A DNA stretch of 64,000 nucleotides from Ruminococcus sp. FMBCY1 (GCF_023921805.1 NZ_CP074197.1:558001-622000), one strand, 5' to 3'; shown: positions 8,392 through 16,351, counted from the first letter of the stretch. Numbers and translations are program-made. Notes: generated by a model not told the origin, from the sequence alone.

Positions 8392-9510
8392 ATGAGACGA
8401 TATGAACTGGAAAAAGAAAGAGAGGGTTCCACCGTTTATTTCTTTATCAGAGATGTGGAAACACTGGATATCGTCCTGCTTCCAACCAAATATCTGATGC
8501 ACAAGATACGGAGTAAATGTTCACCGAATACGGTGCGGCGCTCCGCACTTGCAATCCTGTACTATCTGGAATACATCCATGAAAAGAAAAAGGAATTGAC
8601 AGACGTATATCAAATGCCTTATGTTGAACAGACAAATCACTTTGTGGAATTTTTATACTGGCTGAAAGCCGGGAAGCATACCAGAGATAAAAATCACAGA
8701 TCTCCAAACAATGGAACCTGCAACGCATACTTAAGAGATGTGTTCAGGTTCTATCTTTTTATAGAAGAAGAGTACCAGCAGTTCGGGGAGCTGAAAGTCC
8801 TGTCCTATAATTATTTTGTAGCCGTGGATACAGTAGGCGTAAAGAAAAGCATACGATCAAAGAGTTTCAAAGGCTATTTAAAAGAGGAAGAGCATAAGGC
8901 GAGAGCAGCAAAGAAAGATGAAATTGTGGAAATCTTGAAAGCGTGTACCAATATAAGAGATCGGCTTCTCATGCTGCTTCTGGCAGAGACAGGCTACCGA
9001 ATCGGTGAGATATTAGGAATTGATTACAGTAAGGACATTGATTATCAGAACCACATAATCCGGGTATATTTCCGTGAGGACAATGAAAATGGAGCGAGAG
9101 CAAAGAATGCAGAATACCGAAGTGCGAAGATCAGCAAAGATACCTTCGGCTTTTTAAATCTGTATATCGCAGAGTACCGAAAACTACTTCAGCACCAGAC
9201 AAGCCTGTTTGTGAATATTTCCGGGGATAATATCGGAAAACCAATGAACGTGGAAGCAGTATACTCCATGCTAAAAAGAATGGATAAGAAAACAGGGATT
9301 AAGATCACGCCTCATATGCTCCGGCATTACTTTGGAAATGAGCGGAGAAAAGCAGGATGGTCGCTGGAACTGATACAGCTGGCCTATGGACACCGCCACA
9401 TCCAGACAACCATCAATTATCTGGACATTGTGGATGATGAACTGCTGGATGCCAGCCAGGAATTCTACGAGAAACACTCCTCCCTGTATGGGATTGAGGA
9501 ATTGCTATAG
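8392..9510 (+). CDS. Tyrosine recombinase 1 (TnpA-like)
   Basis: A 372-residue phage-integrase-family protein; ATG at 8392. The N-terminal 150 residues form a SAM-like core-binding domain. The catalytic domain keeps all signature residues: Arg in ETGYRIGEIL (around residue 203), the HxxR box in TPHMLRHYFG, His in AYGHRHIQTT and the nucleophilic Tyr in INYLDI. It should cut and rejoin DNA through a 3'-phosphotyrosine. It is the first of three recombinases in a row ending with a TnpC-like gene. Its length is near the 361 residues of TnpA of Tn554. The next ribosome binding site overlaps its stop codon, so translation is coupled. Confidence 0.9.
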   Translation: MRRYELEKEREGSTVYFFIRDVETLDIVLLPTKYLMHKIRSKCSPNTVRRSALAILYYLEYIHEKKKELTDVYQMPYVEQTNHFVEFLYWLKAGKHTRDKNHRSPNNGTCNAYLRDVFRFYLFIEEEYQQFGELKVLSYNYFVAVDTVGVKKSIRSKSFKGYLKEEEHKARAAKKDEIVEILKACTNIRDRLLMLLLAETGYRIGEILGIDYSKDIDYQNHIIRVYFREDNENGARAKNAEYRSAKISKDTFGFLNLYIAEYRKLLQHQTSLFVNISGDNIGKPMNVEAVYSMLKRMDKKTGIKITPHMLRHYFGNERRKAGWSLELIQLAYGHRHIQTTINYLDIVDDELLDASQEFYEKHSSLYGIEELL

Positions 9511-9522
9511 GAGGTGGTTTTT

Positions 9523-11274
9523 ATGCCTGCGTTTTTACAGTCTTTTATAGAGGCAGAACAAGAACGGAGCAGGCGGATTGAGCAGCTACGAAAAGAAATC
9601 CGGGAGTTTGCAAAAGAGGAAGCAGGAAGTTCCATTACAGAACAGATTCTGCTGTTTCTGGCAGATGAGATGGTAGAACATCTTTCGGAAATAGATTATG
9701 AACTGCGAATGAAATTTGAATTATACATAACACCGCTGATAAAGCGAAATTACATTTACCGATATACCGGAACGTTCGACCGGATACGGCAGGCGTACAT
9801 CCGGGAACGGATGAAAACTCCGGCTGGACAGAGGGAATGTGAATGGAAATATAAAAATGAAATACTTTTTGTTCCATACCACTCAGATCCTGTAATCGTA
9901 AAGAGTGTGGAAACGGTACGGTGTCGGAGCAACATGGTCTGGAATTTTAAAGCGGCAGCCAGTGAGAAACTGAAACGTCAGATTTTTACCGTGCTGGAAT
10001 ATATTCTGGAGAATTATGAAATTTCCAGACTGAGGGAATATAAACTGACCGGGCTACAGCTTTTTTACGAATTTTGCATCCGGGAGCAGATTACAGATAT
10101 CCAGCTTCTGGAGCTGGAACAGGAAACAGCATTTCAGGACTACCTGAAGCAGAAAGTCGAGAAAGAGCAACGGCGAAAACGACTGAAGAGCATTGTGGAA
10201 ACTGCCCGTAAAGTGATTTTTATAGAAACTGATGAAACAAGATGGGATGCTACCATCTGGTATTTAGAGCGGTTTCGTATTGCCAAAGAAAGAATAAACC
10301 AGAGTGACAGTATAGAAAAAATATCATTTCAGGAAGTTCTACAGCCCAAGAATCGATTGCTGCTTCAGGAATATATGAAGTACGAAATTGGAATCGGAGA
10401 ACTGGCGCTCAGTACGGTGTACGAAAGATTCCGAACCATTCGAAATTTTTTGCAGGAGATCAGCGAACTGGAAGTTACCAAGTGTGATGCCAGCCTGATT
10501 GATGTATATTTAAAGAATTTGCAGAATGGTGCTATGGGAGCAAAGACATTTAATACCAATGTTTCGGGAATACAGTTTTTTATGAAATTTCTGGAAGTAA
10601 AGGGGTATATAAAAAAGGTTCCGTTTTATGCATCGTATTACTTGGAAAAACAGATCCCAGTCCACCATGACAGAAGTGTGGAAGAGGATGTGTATATGGA
10701 AATTATCCAAAACCTCTCACAGTTTCCTGAACACCTGAGAATGATGTTTTTACATCTCTGGTGTGTGGGACTCCGGATCAGTGAGGTCTGCACCTTAAAA
10801 GGGGATGCGTATTATATCCAGAATGGTGACTGCTGGATGAAGGTCTACCAGGTGAAAATGAAAAATTATAAAAGGGTTCCCATTCCGGTAACATTGTATC
10901 GTCTGATGCAGGTTTATCTGAAAAAGCACCCTACCGAAAAAGAAGCATACATTTTTCGGAATCGGAAAGGTGGAGCATTTTCCAAAAGCACCTTCATGGG
11001 GCAGATGAAAAAATACTGCTCCCAGATAGGCATACAGAATGGAGAATATATTTTTAAGTCTCATGATTACCGACATACCGTAGCAACCAATTTTTATGAG
11101 CATGGCGTATCAATCCAAAGCATCCGGGACTATCTGGGACATACGTTTGAGGAAATGACCATGCAGTATATAGATTATATGCCAAGAAAAATTGCTAAAG
11201 AAAATGACGCATACTTTGAGGAAGAGGAAAACAGCCTGCTTGCCTGTATGCAGAAAGGAGAGAAGCATGGATAA
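9523..11274 (+). CDS. Tyrosine recombinase 2 (TnpB-like)
   Basis: A 583-residue tyrosine recombinase. I chose the ATG at 9523 because AGGAGGTGG (9509-9517) lies just upstream; the GTG at 9514 would be inside that site. A long N-terminal region of about 380 residues, rich in Arg and Glu helices, precedes the catalytic domain: Arg in CVGLRISEVC, HDYR in KSHDYRHTVATN, His in YLGHTFEEMT and Tyr in MQYIDYM. The long N-terminal extension fits TnpB of Tn554 (about 630 residues) better than XerC/D. It overlaps the third recombinase by 8 bases. All catalytic residues are present, so it appears functional. Confidence 0.9.
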   Translation: MPAFLQSFIEAEQERSRRIEQLRKEIREFAKEEAGSSITEQILLFLADEMVEHLSEIDYELRMKFELYITPLIKRNYIYRYTGTFDRIRQAYIRERMKTPAGQRECEWKYKNEILFVPYHSDPVIVKSVETVRCRSNMVWNFKAAASEKLKRQIFTVLEYILENYEISRLREYKLTGLQLFYEFCIREQITDIQLLELEQETAFQDYLKQKVEKEQRRKRLKSIVETARKVIFIETDETRWDATIWYLERFRIAKERINQSDSIEKISFQEVLQPKNRLLLQEYMKYEIGIGELALSTVYERFRTIRNFLQEISELEVTKCDASLIDVYLKNLQNGAMGAKTFNTNVSGIQFFMKFLEVKGYIKKVPFYASYYLEKQIPVHHDRSVEEDVYMEIIQNLSQFPEHLRMMFLHLWCVGLRISEVCTLKGDAYYIQNGDCWMKVYQVKMKNYKRVPIPVTLYRLMQVYLKKHPTEKEAYIFRNRKGGAFSKSTFMGQMKKYCSQIGIQNGEYIFKSHDYRHTVATNFYEHGVSIQSIRDYLGHTFEEMTMQYIDYMPRKIAKENDAYFEEEENSLLACMQKGEKHG

Positions 11275-12784
11275 TAAACTGAAATTCCAACAACTGGAAT
11301 GTTATAAGCTGGCTACCGATGAGCAAAAGGAAAAGCTGAATAAGGAACAATATTTTGATCTGGATAAACTGCCGGGAAACCAGCTTCAGACAGAATTTGT
11401 CGAATACATTTACTACCGTGGAACGCAGGTATCCATCCTGACCATAAAAAGGGAAAGGCATTATTTTAACAGCTTATGTGAATTTTTTCAGAAGTCATCC
11501 CATCAGGAAAACAGCCTGCTTGACAGAGAAAAAGACTTCTGGATAAAGCAGTTGAAAATGTGGATGATACAAAACGGTAGGGCTTTGACGAAGCATAAAG
11601 TGACGAACATTCAGACTGAATCGGTGGAAAAAGCTGCCCTGATTCGGTATTTTGAAAGCCTTCTGGAATTTACACTGGACCGATCAGAAACCAATGAGCT
11701 GGCAAAGGATATCTGGCATCTGGAAAGGCTTCCGCTTATCCTGCGGACAAATCCGATTGTCAACCATAAGACACTAAATTTCAGAGGAATCCGGCAACCA
11801 GATATTCGGGAAGAAGTAAAAAAAGCAATTTACCATCATCTGAAAACCGAAGCCCTTGGCAGTATAAAACGTGAACTGTCCGCAATGAATAAATTTTCAA
11901 AGTATTTGGATGAAAAGCATTCCAAGATCACCACCTGCGAAGAGATTGACCGGGAGATCATAGAACAATTTTTAATCAACATCAAGGTAGAATCAAACGG
12001 AGGGAATGGCATCCGGGATGACCTGCTAAAGCTTCGAAATGTGCTGGAAACAATCGGAAAAATTTATGATTTTCCACATCTTACAAAACTGTTTTTAAAA
12101 TCTGATTTTCCGCCAGAACGGAAAGCAGAATTCAAATCTTATTCGGACAGTGAGCTGAAAAGACTGAATGCCCAGATTGTAAAAATGGAAGAGCAGATAG
12201 CAAGGGCAATGATCATCCACCAGATGCTTGGAACCAGAATTTCCGACACGCTGACCTTGCGGAAAGACTGCCTTTATAAACATGACCGTCAGGATATGAT
12301 TATCATATACCAGCCGAAAACAAGAAGATATGAAAAACCGATCAGCCGGGAGCTGGCACAGCTGATTGGAAAGGCAGTCAGTTATGCAAATGAGCATTAT
12401 CCTGAAAGCATTTATATCTTTGCGGACGAGAACAAACCGGAGAGACCAATCAGTTACCAAACCTTGCAGGATAAAGTGCTTCGAATGATCTATGAAAAAG
12501 ATATCCGGGATGACAGCGGAAACTTATTCGGATTTGGAACGCATATGTTCCGGCACTGCTATGGGGTAAAATTAACGGAACTCCATGTGGATGACTGGAC
12601 GATAGCGAAGCTCCTGGGACATAAGGGAGTACGAAGTGTCCAATATTACCGAAAAATGAGCAATCAGCGGATGGCAGATGAAACAAGAGAAGTTAGAAAT
12701 TTTATGTCACAGATTATACTGGCAAGTCTGGACGGATGGGGAGAAGAATATGAGCAAATACGACAAGATGCTGGAATTGAATAA
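11267..12784 (+). CDS. Tyrosine recombinase 3
   Basis: A 505-residue tyrosine recombinase. The frame is open further upstream, but the ATG at 11267 follows AAAGGAG and overlaps the previous stop by 8 bases, so this is the likely start. The catalytic domain is C-terminal: Arg in MLGTRISDTL, the HxxR box in THMFRHCYG, His in LLGHKGVRSV and Tyr in QYYRKM. Classic Tn554 has only two recombinases plus TnpC, so this third enzyme is an addition; trios of recombinases are known from RIT elements and from Tn554 relatives in Firmicutes. Its gene overlaps the TnpC-like gene by 35 bases. It may contribute a second strand-exchange pair or DNA-end recognition; that is inference. Confidence 0.9.
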   Translation: MDNKLKFQQLECYKLATDEQKEKLNKEQYFDLDKLPGNQLQTEFVEYIYYRGTQVSILTIKRERHYFNSLCEFFQKSSHQENSLLDREKDFWIKQLKMWMIQNGRALTKHKVTNIQTESVEKAALIRYFESLLEFTLDRSETNELAKDIWHLERLPLILRTNPIVNHKTLNFRGIRQPDIREEVKKAIYHHLKTEALGSIKRELSAMNKFSKYLDEKHSKITTCEEIDREIIEQFLINIKVESNGGNGIRDDLLKLRNVLETIGKIYDFPHLTKLFLKSDFPPERKAEFKSYSDSELKRLNAQIVKMEEQIARAMIIHQMLGTRISDTLTLRKDCLYKHDRQDMIIIYQPKTRRYEKPISRELAQLIGKAVSYANEHYPESIYIFADENKPERPISYQTLQDKVLRMIYEKDIRDDSGNLFGFGTHMFRHCYGVKLTELHVDDWTIAKLLGHKGVRSVQYYRKMSNQRMADETREVRNFMSQIILASLDGWGEEYEQIRQDAGIE

Positions 12785-13133
12785 AAGAAAGAGCGAAGAA
12801 AAAGTGGAACGGGCAGTCCTGACAATACGGACAATGGTGTTGGAGAGAGAAAAGGTGTCCGTACCAGCACTGATGCAAAAGACTGGTTTATCTAGAGGAT
12901 TCTTTTACAAGAATCCGATTGTAAGAGGTGAGATTGATGCAGCAATGGAACAGCAGGCTGGTATGGTGGATCCAAGGAGAAACATTATCAGTCAGGCGAT
13001 GGAAGCGGAAATGAATCTGCTCCGGCAACAGCTACAGAAACTGAAAAGCGAAAATGAGAATCTAATAAAGGAAAACCAGAAGTTAAAAAAAGCACTATCC
13101 AAGAAAGAGTTGAATCTTATCAAACAGATTTAA
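12750..13133 (+). CDS. TnpC/DUF6262-like transposition accessory protein
   Basis: A 127-residue protein. I place the start at the ATG at 12750 (MSKYDKMLELNKRKS), preceded by GGGGAG, rather than at the upstream ATG at 12678 that lies inside the recombinase gene. Residues 30-70 form a predicted helix-turn-helix (ALMQKTGLSRGFFYKNPIVR), and residues 85-127 are a coiled coil of Leu, Lys and Glu. Size, order and layout match TnpC of Tn554 (about 125 residues), which assists transposition and orientation choice. A very long hairpin begins 2 bases after the stop codon. Confidence 0.8.
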   Translation: MSKYDKMLELNKRKSEEKVERAVLTIRTMVLEREKVSVPALMQKTGLSRGFFYKNPIVRGEIDAAMEQQAGMVDPRRNIISQAMEAEMNLLRQQLQKLKSENENLIKENQKLKKALSKKELNLIKQI

Positions 13134-13134
13134 G

Positions 13135-13197
13135 CTATATCATAATGCAAAGTAGGTCTGCCAGAATACAGCAGATCTGTTTTGCATTGTGATATAG
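13135..13197 (+). repeat. 63-base hairpin with a 27-bp stem directly after the TnpC-like gene
   Basis: The left arm 13135-13161 and right arm 13171-13197 pair over all 27 positions; the loop is CAGAATACA. Four positions are not Watson-Crick and each of the four is a G-T (G-U in RNA) pair, so an RNA or single strand would fold without any mismatch. No T-run follows, so it is not a standard terminator. It may protect or end the recombinase transcript, or be a folded recombination site at the element end. Both roles are inference. Confidence 0.65.
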
Positions 13198-13207
13198 AAA
13201 CAGATTA

Positions 13208-13243
13208 TGCTTAAAAGGCATTAAGCAACCCATAATAATGGGT
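13208..13243 (+). repeat. Two more tandem hairpins
   Basis: TGCTTAA (13208-13214) pairs with TTAAGCA (13221-13227), and ACCCAT (13228-13233) pairs with ATGGGT (13238-13243), both perfect. They follow the 27-bp hairpin after only 10 bases, making three adjacent palindromes. From 13244 to 13360 I see nothing further. Confidence 0.5.
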
Positions 13244-13360
13244 ATTGGACATAGAAAGCAATATGGGTGTATGATAAAAAACGATAAGAAATAAAGTGAA
13301 TCTGAAATGCAAACTGTCACAGGAAAAATGTGAACTTTATGTAAAAAGTTGCAAAACCTA

Positions 13361-13391
13361 TTGACCTAAAGCTTGCTTCAGGTTGTACCAT
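13361..13391 (+). promoter_or_regulatory. MerR-type promoter/operator of the cupin operon
   Basis: A -35 box TTGACC (13361-13366) and -10 box TACCAT (13386-13391) are separated by 19 bases, too long for ordinary sigma-A promoters. The spacer contains the dyad CCTAAAGC-TT-GCTTCAGG (13365-13382, one mismatch). A 19-20-base spacer holding a dyad is the hallmark of promoters activated by MerR-family regulators, which twist the DNA. No MerR gene is present in the window. The cupin gene starts 29 bases downstream. Confidence 0.75.
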
Positions 13392-13419
13392 AAAATAAAA
13401 ACGCAAGGAGGAGATTTTC

Positions 13420-13842
13420 ATGGATATCGAACAGATGAAAAAAGACTTAGGCGGTGGCAACGTATTTCCAATCGGTGAGGAAAATGTAGCATTTGCAAAG
13501 TATTTTACAGGTGAATGTTATCTGAATATGCTTACAACAGAGCGAGTACCTGTTGGTCTGGTTACTTTCGCTCCAAAAACAATCAATGCATACCACGTCC
13601 ATCACAAGGGTGGCCAGATCCTTATGGTTACTGGTGGAAGAGGATGGTATCAGGAAGAAGGAAAACCGGCTCGTGAACTGAAAGCTGGAGATGTGGTAAA
13701 CATTCCACCGGAAGTAAAACACTGGCATGGAGCAGCGAAAGACAGCTGGTTCCAGCATCTGGCAGTTGAGGTTCCGGCAGAAGGAGCTTCCAATGAGTGG
13801 CTGGAGTTCTTACCAGAAGAAGAGTACAACAAATTACCATAA
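13420..13842 (+). CDS. Cupin domain protein (element copy)
   Basis: A 140-residue single-domain cupin; ATG at 13420 behind AAGGAGGAG (13405-13413). The metal-binding motif is visible: HVHHKGGQILMVTGGRGWYQ provides two His and the Gln/Glu position, and HWHGAAKDSW in the second motif supplies the last His. Such small cupins next to carboxymuconolactone-decarboxylase-like genes and under MerR control are common in Clostridia and probably deal with reactive carbonyl or electrophile stress, but the substrate is not established. It is first in a two-gene operon. A truncated homologue of backbone style lies 470 bases downstream, about 60% identical by eye in the overlap. Confidence 0.9.
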   Translation: MDIEQMKKDLGGGNVFPIGEENVAFAKYFTGECYLNMLTTERVPVGLVTFAPKTINAYHVHHKGGQILMVTGGRGWYQEEGKPARELKAGDVVNIPPEVKHWHGAAKDSWFQHLAVEVPAEGASNEWLEFLPEEEYNKLP

Positions 13843-13866
13843 ATAAAAAGACGGAGGTTTGATGTC

Positions 13867-14205
13867 ATGACAAAGATTACACAGACAGCAGGAAGAAATG
13901 CTCTGGGAACATTTGCACCGGAGTTTGCACATTTCAACGATGATGTTCTGTTCGGAGAGAACTGGAACAATGAAGATATTGATTTAAAGACAAGAAGCAT
14001 TATCACAGTCGTAGCACTGATGGCACAGGGAATCACAGATTCCTCTTTGAAATTCCATTTACAGAATGCAAAGGATCATGGGGTAACACAGAAAGAGATC
14101 GCAGCAATCATCACTCACGTAGCATTCTATGCAGGCTGGCCAAAAGGCTGGGCAGTCTTTAATCTTGCAAAAGAGGTTTGGAATGAGGACGAAGCAGAGA
14201 AATAA
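13867..14205 (+). CDS. Carboxymuconolactone decarboxylase family protein
   Basis: A 112-residue all-helical protein; ATG at 13867 behind ACGGAGG. It has the CMD core: DLKTRSIITVVALMAQG and KFHLQNAKDHGVTQKEI, then ITHVAFYAGWPKGWAVFNLA, which carries the conserved His and aromatic pocket. The CxxC pair of AhpD-type peroxidase relatives is absent, so this is the decarboxylase-like (gamma-CMD) subfamily rather than an AhpD reductant. It lies 24 bases after the cupin gene in the same MerR-type operon. Its exact reaction is unknown. It is the last complete gene of the accessory block. Confidence 0.9.
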   Translation: MTKITQTAGRNALGTFAPEFAHFNDDVLFGENWNNEDIDLKTRSIITVVALMAQGITDSSLKFHLQNAKDHGVTQKEIAAIITHVAFYAGWPKGWAVFNLAKEVWNEDEAEK

Positions 14206-14308
14206 CCTGGCAGAAACTGCTCGTCATGAAAGGGTCGCACAAAACACAGACGTGTATGCCGTTAAAGCCCGTAACTATAAGGGATTGCGGAGGGGTAGTC
14301 CAGTTTTT

Positions 14309-14581
14309 TGCCGTAATAATTGGCATATTCATAATGCTGAAAATGGCGGCGGACAGATACTTGTTTGCGTAGGCGGCAGAGGATATTATCAGGAATGGGG
14401 CAAAGAGGCTGTTGAGTTAAACCCGGGTGATGTAATAAATATTCCTACAGGCATTAAGCATTGGCACGGTGCGGCACCCGACAGTTGGTTCTCACACCTT
14501 GCAGTAGAAGTTCCGGGTACAAATACATCAAACGAATGGCTTGAACCTGTAAGTGATGAAGATTATTCTAAATTAAAATAA
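14309..14581 (+). pseudogene. 3' fragment of a resident cupin gene
   Basis: Ninety codons matching the C-terminal part of the same cupin family: CRNNWHIHNAENGGGQILVC, then GRGYYQEWGKEAVELNPGDV and KHWHGAAPDSWFSHLAVEVP. The N-terminal third is missing. Upstream (14206-14308) the frame stays open but reads unrelated residues with no ribosome binding site, so this is most likely a broken gene. Its codon use (CTT, GGC, GTA) follows the backbone rather than the element copy at 13420. It marks the accessory/backbone boundary. Confidence 0.7.
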
Positions 14582-14650
14582 TTATTATTTAATTATGCTT
14601 TAGCAAACTGCTTTATCAAGTAATTAAAACCGTTTTACTAAAGAACATAA

Positions 14651-14688
14651 AAAACCGATAAGCTGAAAATCGCTTATCGGTTTTGCTT
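14651..14688. terminator. Bidirectional terminator between the cupin fragment and tadA
   Basis: A perfect 13-bp stem AAAACCGATAAGC (14651-14663) / GCTTATCGGTTTT (14672-14684) with loop TGAAAATC. It has T-runs on both strands and lies between convergent genes, so it can stop transcription from either side. Confidence 0.85.
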
Positions 14689-14713
14689 TTGTTATTATAT
14701 TTTCCAAATAAAA

Positions 14714-15163
14714 TTATCTCAATCGCTTGAAAAAACTTTTGAGAAGTTCGGCGCACTCTTCCTGCATAATACCGCCTTTACAATTCGGTTTGAAATTATA
14801 CGGCATTTCAAAAAGATTTGTTATAGTACCGCAAGAACCGTTTTTGAAATCGTACGCACCGAAATACACATTCGGAATATGAGCGTTTATAATTGCGCCT
14901 GCGCACATCGGACAAGGTTCAAGGGTTACATATATATCGCAGTTCCAAAGCCGCCAACCGCCGAGCACTTTGCAGGCATTGTTAATTGCGTCGGTTTCTG
15001 CGTGTAAAAGTGCGTTCTTTTCTTTTTCTCGTCTGTTCCTGCCTGTAGCAACGATTTCGCCATTACGCACAATCACCGCACCGACAGGCACTTCGTCATC
15101 TTGAAAAGCCTCTCTTGCAAGCTCAAGCGCCTTTTCCATATACTTTATATTAAATTCACTCAT
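14714..15163 (-). CDS. tadA: tRNA-specific adenosine deaminase
   Basis: A 149-residue zinc deaminase that converts adenosine 34 of tRNA-Arg(ACG) to inosine. Motifs: HAE in LLHAETDAI (zinc His and catalytic Glu) and PCPMCAGA (two zinc Cys). Length and the N-terminal MEKALELAREAF helix fit TadA rather than a nucleoside or cytosine deaminase. Its start overlaps the stop of the upstream CPBP gene by 4 bases (ATGA), so both are translated from one minus-strand transcript that ends at the terminator at 14651-14688. Confidence 0.95.
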   Translation of the reverse strand: MSEFNIKYMEKALELAREAFQDDEVPVGAVIVRNGEIVATGRNRREKEKNALLHAETDAINNACKVLGGWRLWNCDIYVTLEPCPMCAGAIINAHIPNVYFGAYDFKNGSCGTITNLFEMPYNFKPNCKGGIMQEECAELLKSFFKRLR

Positions 15164-16233
15164 AGCGCTACAGAAGCAATGATAGTTTCAAGAATGAAGA
15201 TAACAACTATTGCAGCTGTACCTGCACTTGTAAAGAAACATTTTATCTTTTCTTTAAGTGAGAGAGAAACAACATTCGAGGTATCGCTTATGCTAAGAAA
15301 ATTTTTATCCTTTTTCATTATATAAAGGAAAGCCAAAACTCCGAACACAAGCATTGCGGTAAATATTGAATAGTATATTATATAGAAAGAACGGGTAGTA
15401 ACAATGTTCTGACTTTGCAAAATATCCATAATTACCGAGTAGAAGTTATTTATAAAGTGAATAATTATTGACGGAATAATTGAGTTTGCCTTGCAGTCAA
15501 TATAAGCAAAAATAAGTCCGAGTATAAACGCAAACGGAATCTGAATAATATTTCCGTGCATTGCGCCGAACATAACGGCAGATACAATTATTGCAAATGA
15601 ATTTCCGTATTTTCTAAGCGAACCCATTAAAATACCTCGAAAAGCAAATTCCTCGGCAAATGCAGGGGTAACGGCTATGGCAACAACATATAAAATATTT
15701 TCAAATACAGACCTTGATGACATATTCATATCCAGACTGTATTCAATGCCGATTAACGAAAAGTTGGAACTTACAAGATCGGCGGCAACATTTGAAACCA
15801 TTGAAACGCCCATACCCATAAGTACGAGGGCGATAAGCATAGCGGGTTTTACGGATTTAACCGACAAGCAGTCTGAAATATGCGTTTTGCTTAGTTTTAA
15901 ATATATCAGTCCGGTGATTGTCGCCGAGGCGGCTGCTGCGAAAATCTGCATATAATAAAAAACAGGACCGGAAGTCAATTTACTCACTATATACTGCGTT
16001 AAAGTTTCGGTATCGAAATTAGAAATATCCATATTCAGCATCGTAGACACGGTTAATAAAAATGTTATACCGACTACAATGATATTCATTGATAAAAAAT
16101 AGGTAAGAATATAAAAGCCCAATCCGCTTGATTTTTTTTGCAAAGTCTTTAAATCGTGCGCTTTTTTGATTTCCTGCGGACTTTGCATATGATTTTGATA
16201 ATAAGGATAGGGCTGATAATTTGCGTATTGCAT
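15160..16233 (-). CDS. CPBP (Abi/CaaX-type) intramembrane metalloprotease
   Basis: About 357 residues. I prefer the ATG at 16233 because GGAG (16243-16246) is 8 bases away; the ATG at 16239 and a GTG at 16242 are closer alternatives. After a Tyr/Gln-rich cytoplasmic start there are about eight membrane helices. The CPBP motifs are EEFAFRG (motif 1, catalytic Glu pair plus Arg), FGAMHGN (motif 2 His) and IIIHFINN (motif 3 His, Asn). Family members cleave or modify membrane substrates, sometimes giving bacteriocin self-immunity; the substrate here is unknown. It heads a two-gene operon with tadA, divergent from infC. Confidence 0.9.
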   Translation of the reverse strand: MQYANYQPYPYYQNHMQSPQEIKKAHDLKTLQKKSSGLGFYILTYFLSMNIIVVGITFLLTVSTMLNMDISNFDTETLTQYIVSKLTSGPVFYYMQIFAAAASATITGLIYLKLSKTHISDCLSVKSVKPAMLIALVLMGMGVSMVSNVAADLVSSNFSLIGIEYSLDMNMSSRSVFENILYVVAIAVTPAFAEEFAFRGILMGSLRKYGNSFAIIVSAVMFGAMHGNIIQIPFAFILGLIFAYIDCKANSIIPSIIIHFINNFYSVIMDILQSQNIVTTRSFYIIYYSIFTAMLVFGVLAFLYIMKKDKNFLSISDTSNVVSLSLKEKIKCFFTSAGTAAIVVIFILETIIASVAL

Positions 16234-16254
16234 TTTCATCACTCCAATGGTATA

Positions 16255-16283
16255 ATTTTAGCATAGTAACACATATATTTCAA
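16255..16283 (-). promoter_or_regulatory. Promoter for the CPBP-tadA operon
   Basis: Read on the minus strand: TTGAAA (16283-16278), 17-base spacer, TAAAAT (16260-16255). The predicted start of transcription leaves a leader of only about 15 bases before the preferred ATG. Confidence 0.7.
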
Positions 16284-16322
16284 GAAATATTTTCCGATAA
16301 TGAAAAAATAATGAAAAATCCC

Positions 16323-16351
16323 TTGACTTTTCAGGTAATCGGTTATATAAT
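16323..16351 (+). promoter_or_regulatory. Promoter for infC-rpmI-rplT
   Basis: TTGACT (16323-16328), 17-base spacer, TATAAT (16346-16351): almost the sigma-A consensus, divergent from the CPBP promoter. It produces a leader of about 150 bases before infC. Confidence 0.85.

Noticed and set aside
12678..12749. Longer start for the TnpC-like protein
   Set aside because: These 24 codons lie inside the third recombinase gene; the ATG at 12750 has its own ribosome binding site and gives the usual size.
14129..14308. Reading the truncated cupin as a complete 150-residue protein from 14129
   Set aside because: The first 60 codons overlap the CMD gene or read unrelated sequence without a ribosome binding site; only from 14309 does it match the family.
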